The notes below the pieces were generated by a model. The model was not told the DNA's origin. It searched no databases and worked only from the letters and a program-made list of their open reading frames with translations. A DNA stretch of 64,000 nucleotides from Psychromonas antarctica (lineage in GTDB: Bacteria; Pseudomonadota; Gammaproteobacteria; Enterobacterales; Psychromonadaceae). Positions 27,230-37,294 of the stretch are shown piece by piece (position 1 is the stretch's first letter; each line of letters begins with the position of its first letter). The position numbers and the translations under genes are program-made. Location: contig NZ_JAHNZV010000002.1 of NCBI RefSeq assembly GCF_022267535.1, positions 1 to 64,000 of the forward strand, in the 5' to 3' direction.

Positions 27230-28421
27230 GTTTAAGTTCTACTTTGATCCGCTTGGCAACTTGATTTAATGCTAAAGATTCGGTCGCAATACCGGCTTTA
27301 ACGACTGCTTGCGGCATACCATAAACGACGCAACTTTCCTCATCTTGCGCCCATATAACTGATCCTTTATCTTTTAGCATGCGCGCACCATCTCGGCCAT
27401 CAGCTCCCATACCAGTCAACACGACTGCGAGCACTCGGTTTGCGTAGCATTTTGATAATGAAGCGAATGTAATATCAACACTCGGTTTGTAATTGAGCTT
27501 TTCACTACCTTCATGAATACGAATTTTAGCATGTCCTGATCGACCATCTATTAACATCTGCTTGCCACCAGGAGCTAAGTACGCACAACCTGGTTGCAGC
27601 AGGTCTCCATCACAAGCTTCTTTCACTGTGATTTTACAAATGCCATTTAGGCGCTCAGCAAATGCTTTAGTAAATGTACCTGGCATATGCTGGATCAATA
27701 GTATCGGTAATTTAAAGTTAGCCGGCAAGTCGGACAAAATAGTCTGTAAAGCAACTGGTCCTCCCGTGGAGGTACCGATTGCCAGAATGTCATATGATTT
27801 ACCCGATGCTTTGAAATGTTTAGTTGTTGCAAGCAATGGCACGCTATTATTGCTCGCTTGCGTATTCCTATGGGATTTTTGTAAAGCGGCCAATGCGGAT
27901 CCCGCTGCCGAACGTATCGGTGGTGCTATTTTTGTCGATGCAGTTGTTCTTGTAGACTCAGCAGTCCGAGCCGACTCTGTTGCTCTCACGGATTCCGGCG
28001 CCCTTGTTACAACACGATATGAACGGCGATTTGCTATCGCTTTGATCCGCTGTTGCAACAGTAAAATAGCCTCATCTTTATCTCGTGCAATATCCTCAAA
28101 CTTTTTAGGTAAGAAATCCGCAGCGCCGGCTTCTAGAGCATCTAATGTAGCAGTTGCCCCCTGATGGGTTAGCGAAGAGAACATAAGAATAGGCACTGGA
28201 TTGCTGGCCATTATCTTTCTCACAGCCGTTATACCATCCATCACTGGCATTTCAATATCCATAGTAACAACATCAGGTTTGAATTTAGCAACCATTTCAA
28301 TTGCTTCTAAGCCATTATTCGCTGTAGCAATCACCTCTAAATCAGGTGATTTATTAATAATTTCACTTACTCGACGACGAAAAAAGCTTGAATCATCAAC
28401 AACTAATACTTTTACCACCAT
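27222..28421 (-). CDS. cheB: chemotaxis response regulator methylesterase CheB
   Basis: CheB removes methyl groups from chemoreceptors once phosphorylated by CheA. The N-terminal receiver (residues 1-120) has the phospho-Asp in [13 protein letters not shown] near 56. A long Arg/Ser/Thr/Ala-rich linker (about 143-205) contains degenerate repeats of RTTEST type. The C-terminal methylesterase has the catalytic Ser in [11 protein letters not shown], His in IQHMPGTFT, and Asp in [10 protein letters not shown]. The 399-residue length is long because of the linker. No cheR lies in the cluster, as in other polar systems. Confidence 0.96.
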   Translation of the reverse strand: MVVKVLVVDDSSFFRRRVSEIINKSPDLEVIATANNGLEAIEMVAKFKPDVVTMDIEMPVMDGITAVRKIMASNPVPILMFSSLTHQGATATLDALEAGAADFLPKKFEDIARDKDEAILLLQQRIKAIANRRSYRVVTRAPESVRATESARTAESTRTTASTKIAPPIRSAAGSALAALQKSHRNTQASNNSVPLLATTKHFKASGKSYDILAIGTSTGGPVALQTILSDLPANFKLPILLIQHMPGTFTKAFAERLNGICKITVKEACDGDLLQPGCAYLAPGGKQMLIDGRSGHAKIRIHEGSEKLNYKPSVDITFASLSKCYANRVLAVVLTGMGADGRDGARMLKDKGSVIWAQDEESCVVYGMPQAVVKAGIATESLALNQVAKRIKVELKHE

Positions 28422-28441
28422 ACAAAATCCTATTTTTATTA

Positions 28442-30634
28442 TTATGCGTAATGTTTCAGTAAGCTTGGTAAATCCAGAATCAGTGCTATGCCACCATCGC
28501 TGGTAATTGTCGCTCCAGCCATACCGGGTGTACCCGATAATAATTTATCTAGCGCTTTGATAACCACTTCTTCTTGACCAAGTAGCGCATCAACAACAAA
28601 AGCAACTTGCTGAACACCTAACTGTACGATTACAACATGTCCCAAACCTTTATTTTTTTCAATCGGCTCCGCATTTGGCGCCAACCAGTCACGGAGATAA
28701 AATAGAGGAATAGCGCGGCCACGTATCACAATAGTGCGTTGTCCATTAACCACATTTGTTTTACCCAAATCTAAATGGAATATTTCATTTATATTAATCA
28801 AGGGTAATGCAAAGGTCTGTTTTGCTATCACGATCATTAATGTGGGTAGAATTGCAAGTGTTAGCGGCACTGTAATTTCTAAGCGCGTTCCTTTACCCAT
28901 AGCGGAATCAATCGAGATAGTACCATTTAACTTGCTTATTCCCGTTTTAACTACGTCCATGCCAACACCGCGACCAGAGATATCAGAAATTTCAACTTTG
29001 GTTGAGAATCCCGGTGCAAATATAAGCGAAAATGCTTCTTTATCAGACATGCGATCCGCGCCATCTTTATCTAAGATGCCTTTATCCATTGCAATCTGTT
29101 TTAATTTGTTGGCGTCCATACCCGCGCCGTCATCTTCTATAACGAGAAGAATGTGATCGCCTTCTTGTGAAGCCGATAATAAAATGCGCCCCTCTTTATC
29201 TTTACCCGATTGCATACGAATGTTCGGCATTTCGATGCCATGATCAACTGAATTTCGCACTAAATGCACCAGCGGATCAGCAAGCGCCTCTACTAAATTT
29301 TTATCTAAATCAGTTTCTTCACCAACTAGCTCAAGACGAATGCTTTTACCTAATGTACGAGCCAAATCACGCACCACGCGAGGGAATTTGCCAAATACTT
29401 TTTTGATCGGTTGCATACGCGTTTTCATTACCGAGCCCTGCAGGTCCGCAGTGACGATATCAAGATTAGCAACAGCACGTGATATCTCTTCATCCTCAGA
29501 TGTCGATTCAAGGCTAACTAAACGATTTCGTACTAAAACTAACTCCCCAACCATATTCATTATTTCATCAAGCGTTGCGGTATCAACACGTACAGTTGGT
29601 TCACTCGTCGCTACAGGCGTTTTTTTGACAATAGGTGCTTTAGCAGCAGGAGCAGGAGCTGACGCTGGTTTCGGTGGTGGGGACGCAGGTGCAGCTTGTG
29701 GTTTGACTTCTGCTACTGGTGTTGCCGTGATTTTCGGTGCTGGGCTAGTCTGAATACTTTTACCTACACCATGTAACTCATCAAGTAATGATTCAAATTC
29801 ATCATCGGTAATTTCATCACTCAAATTTTCAGGAATATTATTTTCAACAACGGGTTGCGCATGTGGCACTCCACCATGCACACCTGCACCATGTAATTCA
29901 TCGAGTAATGACTCAAACTCAGCATCACCAATATCATTACTGGTACTGTTCGTTGTCACCGGTTTTACTTCGCTAACCGAAGCCATCGAATGTTTGCCCA
30001 CACCATGCAGCTCATCGAGCAATGATTCAAATTCATCTTCGCTGATATCGGCACTGTCAGCGGTAGCGGCTGGCGCAGTGACAGTTGAACCTGATTTGTC
30101 ATGTAGTTCGTCTAATAAGGCATCAAATTCAGACTCTGTGATATCGTCGATGCTTGCAGAGGAATTATTGTGCGTTTCCATCGCCACCGTTTTAACCGGT
30201 GTTTCTTTAACTATCTCAACAGCAGCAATAATCTCGTCTTGTGAAGCTGGTTTACTTAATTTGTGAAGCTGTTGAAGAATTTCGGCGGGCGCGGCATTGG
30301 CCACATCGCCTGATTTTACTGCATCAAATTGCTCATTAATAACGTCTAATGCGGCGAGAATAGTATCCATAAGCTCAGCACTAACACTACGATTATTCTG
30401 GCGTAAACAATCGAATACATTTTCAGCACCATGGCAAGTTTCAACTAATTCCGTTAAAGATAAAAAACCAGCTCCCCCTTTTACTGTATGGAAACCTCGG
30501 AAAATGGCATTGAGTAATTCAGTATCATTGGGATTATTTTCCAATTCAACCAGTTGTTCTGATAATAATTCTAAAATCTCTCCCGCTTCAACTAAAAAGT
30601 CTTGCAAGATCTCTTCATCTACTTCAAATGTCAT
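28442..30634 (-). CDS. cheA: chemotaxis histidine kinase CheA with four-motif linker
   Basis: A 730-residue polar-type CheA. P1 (1-110) has the phospho-accepting His49 in [14 protein letters not shown]. The linker (about 130-355) carries four copies of an acidic motif, EFxxLLDELH, at residues 169-178, 201-210, 239-248 and 279-288, then a Pro/Ala-rich stretch. Dimerisation, ATPase ([17 protein letters not shown]) and CheW-like domains follow. I recognise no separate P2 CheY-binding domain. The linker position corresponds to the region through which Vibrio CheA is tethered by ParP, and parP lies downstream. Confidence 0.96.
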   Translation of the reverse strand: MTFEVDEEILQDFLVEAGEILELLSEQLVELENNPNDTELLNAIFRGFHTVKGGAGFLSLTELVETCHGAENVFDCLRQNNRSVSAELMDTILAALDVINEQFDAVKSGDVANAAPAEILQQLHKLSKPASQDEIIAAVEIVKETPVKTVAMETHNNSSASIDDITESEFDALLDELHDKSGSTVTAPAATADSADISEDEFESLLDELHGVGKHSMASVSEVKPVTTNSTSNDIGDAEFESLLDELHGAGVHGGVPHAQPVVENNIPENLSDEITDDEFESLLDELHGVGKSIQTSPAPKITATPVAEVKPQAAPASPPPKPASAPAPAAKAPIVKKTPVATSEPTVRVDTATLDEIMNMVGELVLVRNRLVSLESTSEDEEISRAVANLDIVTADLQGSVMKTRMQPIKKVFGKFPRVVRDLARTLGKSIRLELVGEETDLDKNLVEALADPLVHLVRNSVDHGIEMPNIRMQSGKDKEGRILLSASQEGDHILLVIEDDGAGMDANKLKQIAMDKGILDKDGADRMSDKEAFSLIFAPGFSTKVEISDISGRGVGMDVVKTGISKLNGTISIDSAMGKGTRLEITVPLTLAILPTLMIVIAKQTFALPLININEIFHLDLGKTNVVNGQRTIVIRGRAIPLFYLRDWLAPNAEPIEKNKGLGHVVIVQLGVQQVAFVVDALLGQEEVVIKALDKLLSGTPGMAGATITSDGGIALILDLPSLLKHYA

Positions 30635-30645
30635 TTTCCGATTCC

Positions 30646-31401
30646 TTAAAATCCTAAACTAGAAAGCAGATCATCTACATCATCTTGTCCATTCACAACA
30701 TCATCACGTTCTTCTGCATTGATAATTGGACCTTCTGCTTCAATGTCTCTTTTTACATCGCTTTTATTTGTGTTCAATTTTAACCCAGCACTTCCTGCAT
30801 GGCATACAGTCAAAATACCCACCAGTTTGGATTCGATTTCTTGCACTAATAAAATAACACGCCGAATCATTTGCCCTGTTAAATCTTGAAAATCCTGAGC
30901 CATTAGAATATCTGTAAGAGAACTTCTTAATGTTAATGCTCTGCTTGTCGATTCATTAATCATGTCATCAACTTGGTGGCAAAGAATTTTAAATTCGCCT
31001 AACGCCAGCTCCCTTCGCATCAGCCCTTGCCAATTTGGTATAACGGCCTCGAGGTCTTCAATGAGCTTATCAGCTATCGGTAAACAAGTATCGACTGCAT
31101 CCATGGTTTTGTTAGCTGCAGCATCAGTCATTTCAATAACATAATTCAAGCGATCTTTGGCGTCAGGGATATCTTGTCCCGCCATATCAAGCAACCGAGT
31201 ATCATTTTGGAAACTCAATAATGTATCATGCAGTTCACGTGTTAACTCGCCAACTTTGCCAAACATACTATCTTCACTTGCAGCTGCGATTCCGGCGCTC
31301 TCTATGATTTCATTTGCAGCGCTGATCTGTTGCGCTTCTAAATGAGCGACGAGTGCTTTTGCTTGTGAAAGTGATAGCAGTGGCATCAATTCGTTTGCCA
31401 T
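30646..31401 (-). CDS. cheZ: CheY-P phosphatase CheZ
   Basis: CheZ switches off CheY-P. The 251-residue protein is mainly helical. The catalytic segment AQDFQDLTGQMIRRV near residue 168 has the active-site Gln and Asp, and the CheY-binding tail DVDDLLSSLGF is at the C-terminus. The ATG follows AGGGGATAGG. It is 11 bp after cheY. Confidence 0.96.
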   Translation of the reverse strand: MANELMPLLSLSQAKALVAHLEAQQISAANEIIESAGIAAASEDSMFGKVGELTRELHDTLLSFQNDTRLLDMAGQDIPDAKDRLNYVIEMTDAAANKTMDAVDTCLPIADKLIEDLEAVIPNWQGLMRRELALGEFKILCHQVDDMINESTSRALTLRSSLTDILMAQDFQDLTGQMIRRVILLVQEIESKLVGILTVCHAGSAGLKLNTNKSDVKRDIEAEGPIINAEERDDVVNGQDDVDDLLSSLGF

Positions 31402-31412
31402 TCCTATCCCCT

Positions 31413-31796
31413 TTAACCTAATCGCTCAAACACTTTATCAAGTTTCTCTTTTAATGTTCCAGCAGTAAAAGGTTTTACAATATAACCATTTACGCCAGCT
31501 TGTGCCGCTTCAATAATTTGTTCACGTTTCGCTTCAGCGGTTACCATTAGTACAGGTAGATTTTTTAATTTGGGATCTTTGCGGATCTCTTTTAAAAGGT
31601 CGATACCTTGCATAATGGGCATATTCCAATCGGTGACAACAAATTCAAAATCACCCTCTTTGAGCATGGGTAGGGCAGTGTTACCATCGTCGGCTTCAAA
31701 CGTATTCGTAAAACCAAGATCCCGTAGTAAATTTTTGATTATTCTTCTCATTGTTGAAAAATCATCGACAATCAAAACTTTCATATTTCTGTTCAA
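31413..31796 (-). CDS. cheY: chemotaxis response regulator CheY
   Basis: The single-domain regulator whose phosphorylated form binds FliM to switch rotation. The phospho-Asp lies in [13 protein letters not shown] near residue 57, and the conserved Thr and Lys in [10 protein letters not shown] and YIVKPFTAG. The start is TTG: AGGGGA lies five to six bases before it, and the resulting [13 protein letters not shown]-terminus matches CheY of other polar-flagellate bacteria. The ATG four codons later lacks a ribosome site. I found no convincing sigma-28 box in the 140-bp gap upstream. Confidence 0.95.
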   Translation of the reverse strand: MNRNMKVLIVDDFSTMRRIIKNLLRDLGFTNTFEADDGNTALPMLKEGDFEFVVTDWNMPIMQGIDLLKEIRKDPKLKNLPVLMVTAEAKREQIIEAAQAGVNGYIVKPFTAGTLKEKLDKVFERLG

Positions 31797-31936
31797 AACA
31801 TTCCCCTAAGTAACAACTTATCTCTTAATTAATTTACTTAAAATAGATCTAAGTAAATATAAATAAATATAAAAAAAAATATACAATAATAACCTTAGAT
31901 TTTAGGCTGCATGGTGCATCTGTGACTCATCTCTTA

Positions 31937-32659
31937 TCAAACCGCAGATATTGCTTGTAATCTAAGCGCCTTCGCTTTTAAGCGATGCAGTGCTTGGCTA
32001 TGAATTTGGCTAACTCTAGATTCGCTAATATCAAGTATTAAACCAATCTCTTTTAAATTTAATTCTTCATCATAATATAATGACAAGACTAAAGCTTCTC
32101 TCTCAGGTAACTGCTTAATCAGAACAACCAGTCGGCTAGCAAATTGATTTTCACTTACTGCATGAAAAGTTGCATCGTGATTTACAGGGTCATGACTCAA
32201 CCCCTCTTCCGAACCAGATAAATCTTCATATGCAACCAGCTTTGCACAATTAACATCGCGCAACATTTGTTGGTATTCAGATAAGGTGACATTCATCTGC
32301 TTTGCAACTTCCGCCTCTTTCGCATCTCGTCCGGTACTTTTTTCTACATCGGCAATGGCACTAGCAATATTGCGACTATTTTTATGTACTGAGCGCGGAA
32401 CCCAATCTCCCCTGCGCATCTCATCTAACATAGCCCCTCGGATACGAATTCCGGCAAATGTTTCAAAGCTAGCACCTTTAGCGGCATCAAAATTCTGTGC
32501 GGCTTCTAACAAGCCAATCATACCGGATTGTACAAGATCGTCCACTAGCACGCTTGCTGGCAATCGAGCGATTAGATGATAAGCTATTTTTCTAACCAGT
32601 TCAGAGTGACGCTCAATTAAATCTGAGGTGTTACTGTAATAGCCATGCGTTTTTATCAC
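31937..32659 (-). CDS. fliA: flagellar sigma factor FliA (sigma-28)
   Basis: The sigma factor for late flagellar and chemotaxis genes, including the flagellin promoters at 8136 and 8245. Residues 1-240 contain region 2 (VDDLVQSGMIGLLEAAQNFD, RGAMLDEMR), region 3, and a region 4 helix-turn-helix (LKEIGLILDISESRVSQIHSQAL). The start is GTG directly after the flhG stop, with AGAGAG upstream, so translation is coupled to flhG. The anti-sigma FlgM is not in the window. Confidence 0.95.
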   Translation of the reverse strand: MIKTHGYYSNTSDLIERHSELVRKIAYHLIARLPASVLVDDLVQSGMIGLLEAAQNFDAAKGASFETFAGIRIRGAMLDEMRRGDWVPRSVHKNSRNIASAIADVEKSTGRDAKEAEVAKQMNVTLSEYQQMLRDVNCAKLVAYEDLSGSEEGLSHDPVNHDATFHAVSENQFASRLVVLIKQLPEREALVLSLYYDEELNLKEIGLILDISESRVSQIHSQALHRLKAKALRLQAISAV

Positions 32660-33541
32660 TTATAAGAACTCTCTTATCTGATCAACATCATTAAGCAGTA
32701 ATTTTTCAATAAAGAATTCAAGATGTCCACCAGGTTGGTGTGGAATGGGCCAATCACAAGCTCGATTTGCCAACGCTTTAAAGGCAAGAGAAGCGGGTGT
32801 TTTCGGAAAAGCGTTCACAACTACCTTCTGTTTTCTAACCGCTAAGCGTACATTGTTATCAAAAGGAATACAGGCGACCAACTCTAAAGAGACATCTAAA
32901 AAGCGATCTGTTACGCGCGTTAGTTTTGTAAAAAGATCTTGCCCTTCACGTAAACTGCGCACCATATTAGCGACAATTTTAAAACGGTAAACCCCATTTT
33001 GTTTACTTAATATTTTAATCAACGCATAAGCATCTGTAATGGAGGTAGGCTCATCGCAAACAACCATCACAACATCTTGTGCCGCTTGGGCAAAACTGAC
33101 CACCATATTGGAAATACCGGCAGCGGTATCAATTAATAACATATCAATAGGTGTCTGCAGTGAACTAAACGCTTGAATTAAACCAGCATGCTCTACATCC
33201 GTTAATTCAACCATAGATTGCGTACCAGAGGTGGCAGGAATAATCATTACCCCTTCCGGGCCCGTCACAATAACTTCATCCAAGGTGCACTCACCAGATA
33301 AAACATGAGAAAGATTTTTGGTAACACGAATACCTAATAAAACATCCACATTAGCCAATCCCAAATCGGCATCAAGCACTAATACACGTTTACCCCGCTG
33401 CGCAAGCGAGACGGCCATATTCAACGTGACATTGGTTTTACCTACGCCACCTTTACCACCGGTGATAGCAATTACCTTCACTTGGTTGTTTTTCATTCTT
33501 CGTAAGCCGCTTGCTTGATCTGAAATCATTATATTACTCAT
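32660..33541 (-). CDS. flhG: flagellar number regulator FlhG (FleN)
   Basis: A MinD-type ATPase that limits polar flagella to one, partly by restraining FlrA/FleQ. The deviant Walker A GGKGGVGKTNVTLNMAVSL starts near residue 28. The N-terminal DQASGLRRM (residues 8-16) is the DQAxxLR motif that stimulates the FlhF GTPase. The 293-residue length and the position between flhF and fliA are standard. Confidence 0.96.
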   Translation of the reverse strand: MSNIMISDQASGLRRMKNNQVKVIAITGGKGGVGKTNVTLNMAVSLAQRGKRVLVLDADLGLANVDVLLGIRVTKNLSHVLSGECTLDEVIVTGPEGVMIIPATSGTQSMVELTDVEHAGLIQAFSSLQTPIDMLLIDTAAGISNMVVSFAQAAQDVVMVVCDEPTSITDAYALIKILSKQNGVYRFKIVANMVRSLREGQDLFTKLTRVTDRFLDVSLELVACIPFDNNVRLAVRKQKVVVNAFPKTPASLAFKALANRACDWPIPHQPGGHLEFFIEKLLLNDVDQIREFL

Positions 33542-33577
33542 TATCTAAAATTGTTAATTCAAAATACTCAATAAAGC

Positions 33578-35035
33578 TTATTCATTATCAAAGCTGCTGT
33601 GCCATTGGTGCTGCTGTTGCTCAAACAACTTATTCATCATGTCTAATGTGCCACTGATTAGTTTACCCGTTGTGGCTATCTCTATATCTTCAGGCACTCG
33701 TTGCCCATTTGTTACATAGGTAATTGGCAATGCATGCTGCATAGTCACACTAAGCACTTCCCCCAAGCCAATACTTTCATCTGTTTTGGTTAAAATACAC
33801 CCCGAAAGTGTGATCCGTTTAAAGTGCTCGAACGCCTCTTCAACGACTCTTCGCTGCGATGTGGAAGAGATAACTAAATAGCTTTTAATATTAACACGGC
33901 TATTACGCATCAATGTATCTAATTGCTCTGATAGCCTGACGTCGCGCTGTCCCATGCCGGCCGTATCTATTAACACTAAGCGTTTTTCTCTAAACTGGTA
34001 TAAAATATCCGATAACTCATCGGCGTCTTTAGCTACGCGCACGGCACAGCCCATAATTTTACCATAAGTCGCTAATTGTTCATGAGCACCAATGCGGTAG
34101 GTATCCGTTGTAATCAATGCCACTTGATCAGCACCATATTTCATGCCAAATTGTGCCGCTAGTTTCGCAATAGTGGTCGTTTTACCAACCCCAGTCGGGC
34201 CTAAAAGAGCAATAGCGCCGCCTTGCGCTAAAATTTCATTTTTACCAATATAAATTTTATCTTGTAATAATGCTTGAATATAGCCCTGTACTTCAGTAGC
34301 AGAAGCATCTTCTGGGATATAACTCGCAAGTTGATCCGCTATATCGTCCGAAAACCCGGCATTGGTTAACCATTTTATCACCATCGCCCGAATCGGCTCT
34401 CGACGTTCCATCTCTTGCCACATCAACCCCGATACCTGATGTTCTAATAATTTACGTAAAGAGGCAACTTCTGCACCTATTTTAGCGATCTCATTCTGAT
34501 CATTATTACGGCTAGCAGGTGCACTTCGACGGGGTGCTGCGCTCGCTTGCGCGCGCTCTTTCTTTTGTGCCCAATGTTGCTGCTCAGCAAGTGTTTTAGG
34601 CTGATTTGACTGCAGTTCGGTTTTCCCCGCGGGCAACGTGAAATCAGCTAGCTCATTTCTTGCCACTGGATCTTTACGCACATTGTTCTTTGCTTGTTGC
34701 GCACTCACTTTACCAAAAAACGAGTGCAGTGATTTAGCAAAATCTTCACCGTTCTCTTTGACACCATTACGCGTATTTTTTTGTAATTTTAGCGGTGCTT
34801 TGGTGGCTTGTGTTGAAAGTTGCACATTATCATCTAATAAAGATGCAAACGGATCTTCTTTATCTTTGTTTTTTTGTAACTCTGCCTGTTCTGATTGATA
34901 ATCAACTGCTGCAACAATTTCAATGCCACCGACTACTTTCTTATTAGACATAATAACAGCATCCGGCCCTAATACCTCTTTTACTTCAGCCATTGCAGTA
35001 CGCATATCTTTTGCAAAAAAACGTTTAATTTTCAT
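33578..35035 (-). CDS. flhF: polar flagellum placement GTPase FlhF
   Basis: An SRP-type GTPase that recruits the first flagellar parts to the pole. The N-terminal B domain (about 1-180) is basic and low-complexity. The NG domains follow with G1 LLGPTGVGKTTTIAKLAAQF near residue 276, ITTDTYRIGAHEQL, LIDTAGMGQRD and LTKTDES. The 485-residue length is normal for polar-flagellate bacteria. Confidence 0.96.
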   Translation of the reverse strand: MKIKRFFAKDMRTAMAEVKEVLGPDAVIMSNKKVVGGIEIVAAVDYQSEQAELQKNKDKEDPFASLLDDNVQLSTQATKAPLKLQKNTRNGVKENGEDFAKSLHSFFGKVSAQQAKNNVRKDPVARNELADFTLPAGKTELQSNQPKTLAEQQHWAQKKERAQASAAPRRSAPASRNNDQNEIAKIGAEVASLRKLLEHQVSGLMWQEMERREPIRAMVIKWLTNAGFSDDIADQLASYIPEDASATEVQGYIQALLQDKIYIGKNEILAQGGAIALLGPTGVGKTTTIAKLAAQFGMKYGADQVALITTDTYRIGAHEQLATYGKIMGCAVRVAKDADELSDILYQFREKRLVLIDTAGMGQRDVRLSEQLDTLMRNSRVNIKSYLVISSTSQRRVVEEAFEHFKRITLSGCILTKTDESIGLGEVLSVTMQHALPITYVTNGQRVPEDIEIATTGKLISGTLDMMNKLFEQQQHQWHSSFDNE

Positions 35036-35048
35036 TTATGACAACCCA

Positions 35049-37160
35049 TTACTGCCCTATCGAGCTGATTATTTTTATCTGTTTATCGTCAGGTATTTCC
35101 TGATAAGAAAGTACATGCAAACTCGGAATAGTATGTTTTACGAATTTAGCTAAGGTACTGCGTAATACCCCTGACGTTAACAGTACAGAAGGCTGCCCGA
35201 GCAACTCTTGCTGCTGTGAAGCCTCAACTAATGAGTTTTGAATTCGTTCGGCAAGCCCAGGTTCAATCCCTGCTCCCTCATTTCCACCCGCCTGCATAGA
35301 TTTGTGCAAGATCTGTTCCAACTCAGTTGATAGCGTAATCACCGGCAACTCTGACTCATTACCAATGATTTCTTGCACAATCATGCGTTTTAATGAAATT
35401 CGACAAGCTGCGGTTAGCACATCAGCATCTTGCGTTCGTGGCCCATAATCAACTAAAGTTTGCACAATGGTGCGAATATCTCTGATCGCGACATTCTCAT
35501 TCAGTAAGCTTTGCAATACTTTAACAATAGCACTTAAAGACAATATTTCGGGCACCAATCCCTCAACCAACTTAGGATGTTTTTTGGCTAATAAATCCAG
35601 TAAATTTTGTGCTTCTTCATGACCCAACAGCTGTGCGGCATGATTACTTAAAATCTGACTTAAATGAGTCGCAACAACGGTTGCAGTATCAACAACGGTA
35701 TAACCTAAGGCTTGTGCCTGCTCGCGTTGCACCTCATCAATCCAAACAGCCTCTAAACCAAAAGCGGGATCAATACCGATAACCCCGTCGATCGGACCAA
35801 ATACTTGTCCTGGATTAATTGCCATTTCCTTATCGTGGTAGATATCGGCAAATCCACAACTGACCCCCATCAATGAGATATTATAGTTATTTGGAGATAA
35901 ATCTAAATTATCACGAATATGAACAGGCGGAATTAAAAATCCCATCTCTTGCGATAGTTTTTTACGCACCCCTTTAATACGTTCTAATAACTGCCCTCCC
36001 TGACTTTTATCAACTAATGGTATTAAGCGATACCCTACTTCAAGTCCTATTGTATCTACACTACGCACATCGTCCCAACCAAGCTCTTTCAGCTCTGTCG
36101 GTTTACCAGCCGTCGCTGACGTATTTTCTTGTGCCTGAAGATCTGTTGAGGCTTTTTGTTTAACACGATTAAACTGCCAATAAGCACCACCAGCAGAGAT
36201 GCCGCCAAGTGTCAAAAAAGCAAGATGAGGCATGCCAGGTACGATCCCCATAATCAATAAAAGACCCGCGGTGATCATTAATGCTTTCGGATCGTCAAAC
36301 ATTTGACCGAGCATACGCCCGCCCATATCTGCATCGGTATTTTCACGGGTAACAGTAATAGCGGCGGCAATGGACAGTAGCAAAGAGGGTATTTGCGCAA
36401 CCAAGCCATCACCAATGGTTAAAATAGTATAAATTTCGGCTGCTTGGGCAAAAGGTAAATCATACTGCACCATGCCGATTAAGAATCCGCCAATAATATT
36501 AATAAATAAAATCATAATACCGGCAATCGCATCACCTTTTACGAATTTACTTGCACCATCCATAGAACCATAAAAATCGGCTTCCATAGTCACTTCTTCT
36601 CGGCGTTTCTTAGCCTGCTCTTGATCAATAAGTCCCGCATTCAAATCAGCATCGATCGCCATCTGCTTACCCGGCATTGCGTCGAGTGTAAAGCGAGCAC
36701 TTACTTCGGAAATACGGCCGGCACCCTTAGTAACAACCACAAAGTTAATAATCATTAAAATAAGGAAGACGATTAGACCAACCGCCAAATTACCACCGAT
36801 AACGACCGAGCCAAATGCTTCGATAACATTCCCAGCAGCCGAACCACCTTGATGACCTTCCAATAAAACAATACGCGTAGAGGCAACGTTCAGCGCTAGG
36901 CGTAACAGGGTTGCAATTAATAGCACCGTCGGGAAAGCAGCAAAATCTAATGGTCGCCGAGTATAGATACAGACGAGCAGAACAACCAATGCAAGCGCGA
37001 TATTAAAAGTAAAGAGCATATCCAACAACAAGGTCGGCATAGGTAAAATGACCATGCCCAATGCAGCCAAAACTAAAATAGGCGTGCCAAGCCCACCTAC
37101 AATTTTTAATTTATTTGCCCATAAGGAAGTGAATACTGTATTAATGTTGGTAACCTGCAA
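35049..37160 (-). CDS. flhA: flagellar export gate protein FlhA
   Basis: The export gate of the flagellar type III apparatus. Residues about 20-320 hold eight membrane segments with the FHIPEP-family stretch (RISEVSARFTLDAMPGKQMAIDADL, near residues 150-175). The C-terminal cytoplasmic domain ends near 703. The start is TTG. No ATG lies earlier in frame. The ribosome site is weak (AAGAAA). A sigma-54-like site lies so close upstream that the leader would be about 10 bases, so either the start or that promoter may be wrong. Confidence 0.96.
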   Translation of the reverse strand: MQVTNINTVFTSLWANKLKIVGGLGTPILVLAALGMVILPMPTLLLDMLFTFNIALALVVLLVCIYTRRPLDFAAFPTVLLIATLLRLALNVASTRIVLLEGHQGGSAAGNVIEAFGSVVIGGNLAVGLIVFLILMIINFVVVTKGAGRISEVSARFTLDAMPGKQMAIDADLNAGLIDQEQAKKRREEVTMEADFYGSMDGASKFVKGDAIAGIMILFINIIGGFLIGMVQYDLPFAQAAEIYTILTIGDGLVAQIPSLLLSIAAAITVTRENTDADMGGRMLGQMFDDPKALMITAGLLLIMGIVPGMPHLAFLTLGGISAGGAYWQFNRVKQKASTDLQAQENTSATAGKPTELKELGWDDVRSVDTIGLEVGYRLIPLVDKSQGGQLLERIKGVRKKLSQEMGFLIPPVHIRDNLDLSPNNYNISLMGVSCGFADIYHDKEMAINPGQVFGPIDGVIGIDPAFGLEAVWIDEVQREQAQALGYTVVDTATVVATHLSQILSNHAAQLLGHEEAQNLLDLLAKKHPKLVEGLVPEILSLSAIVKVLQSLLNENVAIRDIRTIVQTLVDYGPRTQDADVLTAACRISLKRMIVQEIIGNESELPVITLSTELEQILHKSMQAGGNEGAGIEPGLAERIQNSLVEASQQQELLGQPSVLLTSGVLRSTLAKFVKHTIPSLHVLSYQEIPDDKQIKIISSIGQ

Positions 37161-37181
37161 TTATTAAATGATTTCTTGTAA

Positions 37182-37196
37182 GCGTGAATGATGCCA
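37182..37196 (-). promoter_or_regulatory. sigma-54-like promoter for flhA
   Basis: The minus strand reads TGGCATCATTCACGC, with GG and GC spaced by 10 bases; TGGCAT is close to consensus and ACGC is weaker than TTGC. Vibrio flhA operons are sigma-54 controlled. The predicted start near 37170 leaves a very short leader. Confidence 0.5.
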
Positions 37197-37294
37197 TAAA
37201 TAGCAAAATCATGCCGCAATCATAGAGCGTGTATAGTGAATTATTTACAATAACTTGAACAACTTCTAATTAAACAGGCCCTAGGGATTGTAAA

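Noticed and set aside
28081-30662. Long antisense reading frames opposite cheA and cheB
   Set aside because: They mirror the codon pattern of strong minus-strand genes and have no domains or ribosome sites.
31797-31936. Sigma-28 promoter before cheY
   Set aside because: AGAGATAA is visible but no TAAA lies 15 bases upstream, so it is not supported.
37197-37222. Second sigma-54-like site upstream of flhA (CGGCATGATTTTGC)
   Set aside because: GG and GC are nine bases apart, one short of the required spacing.
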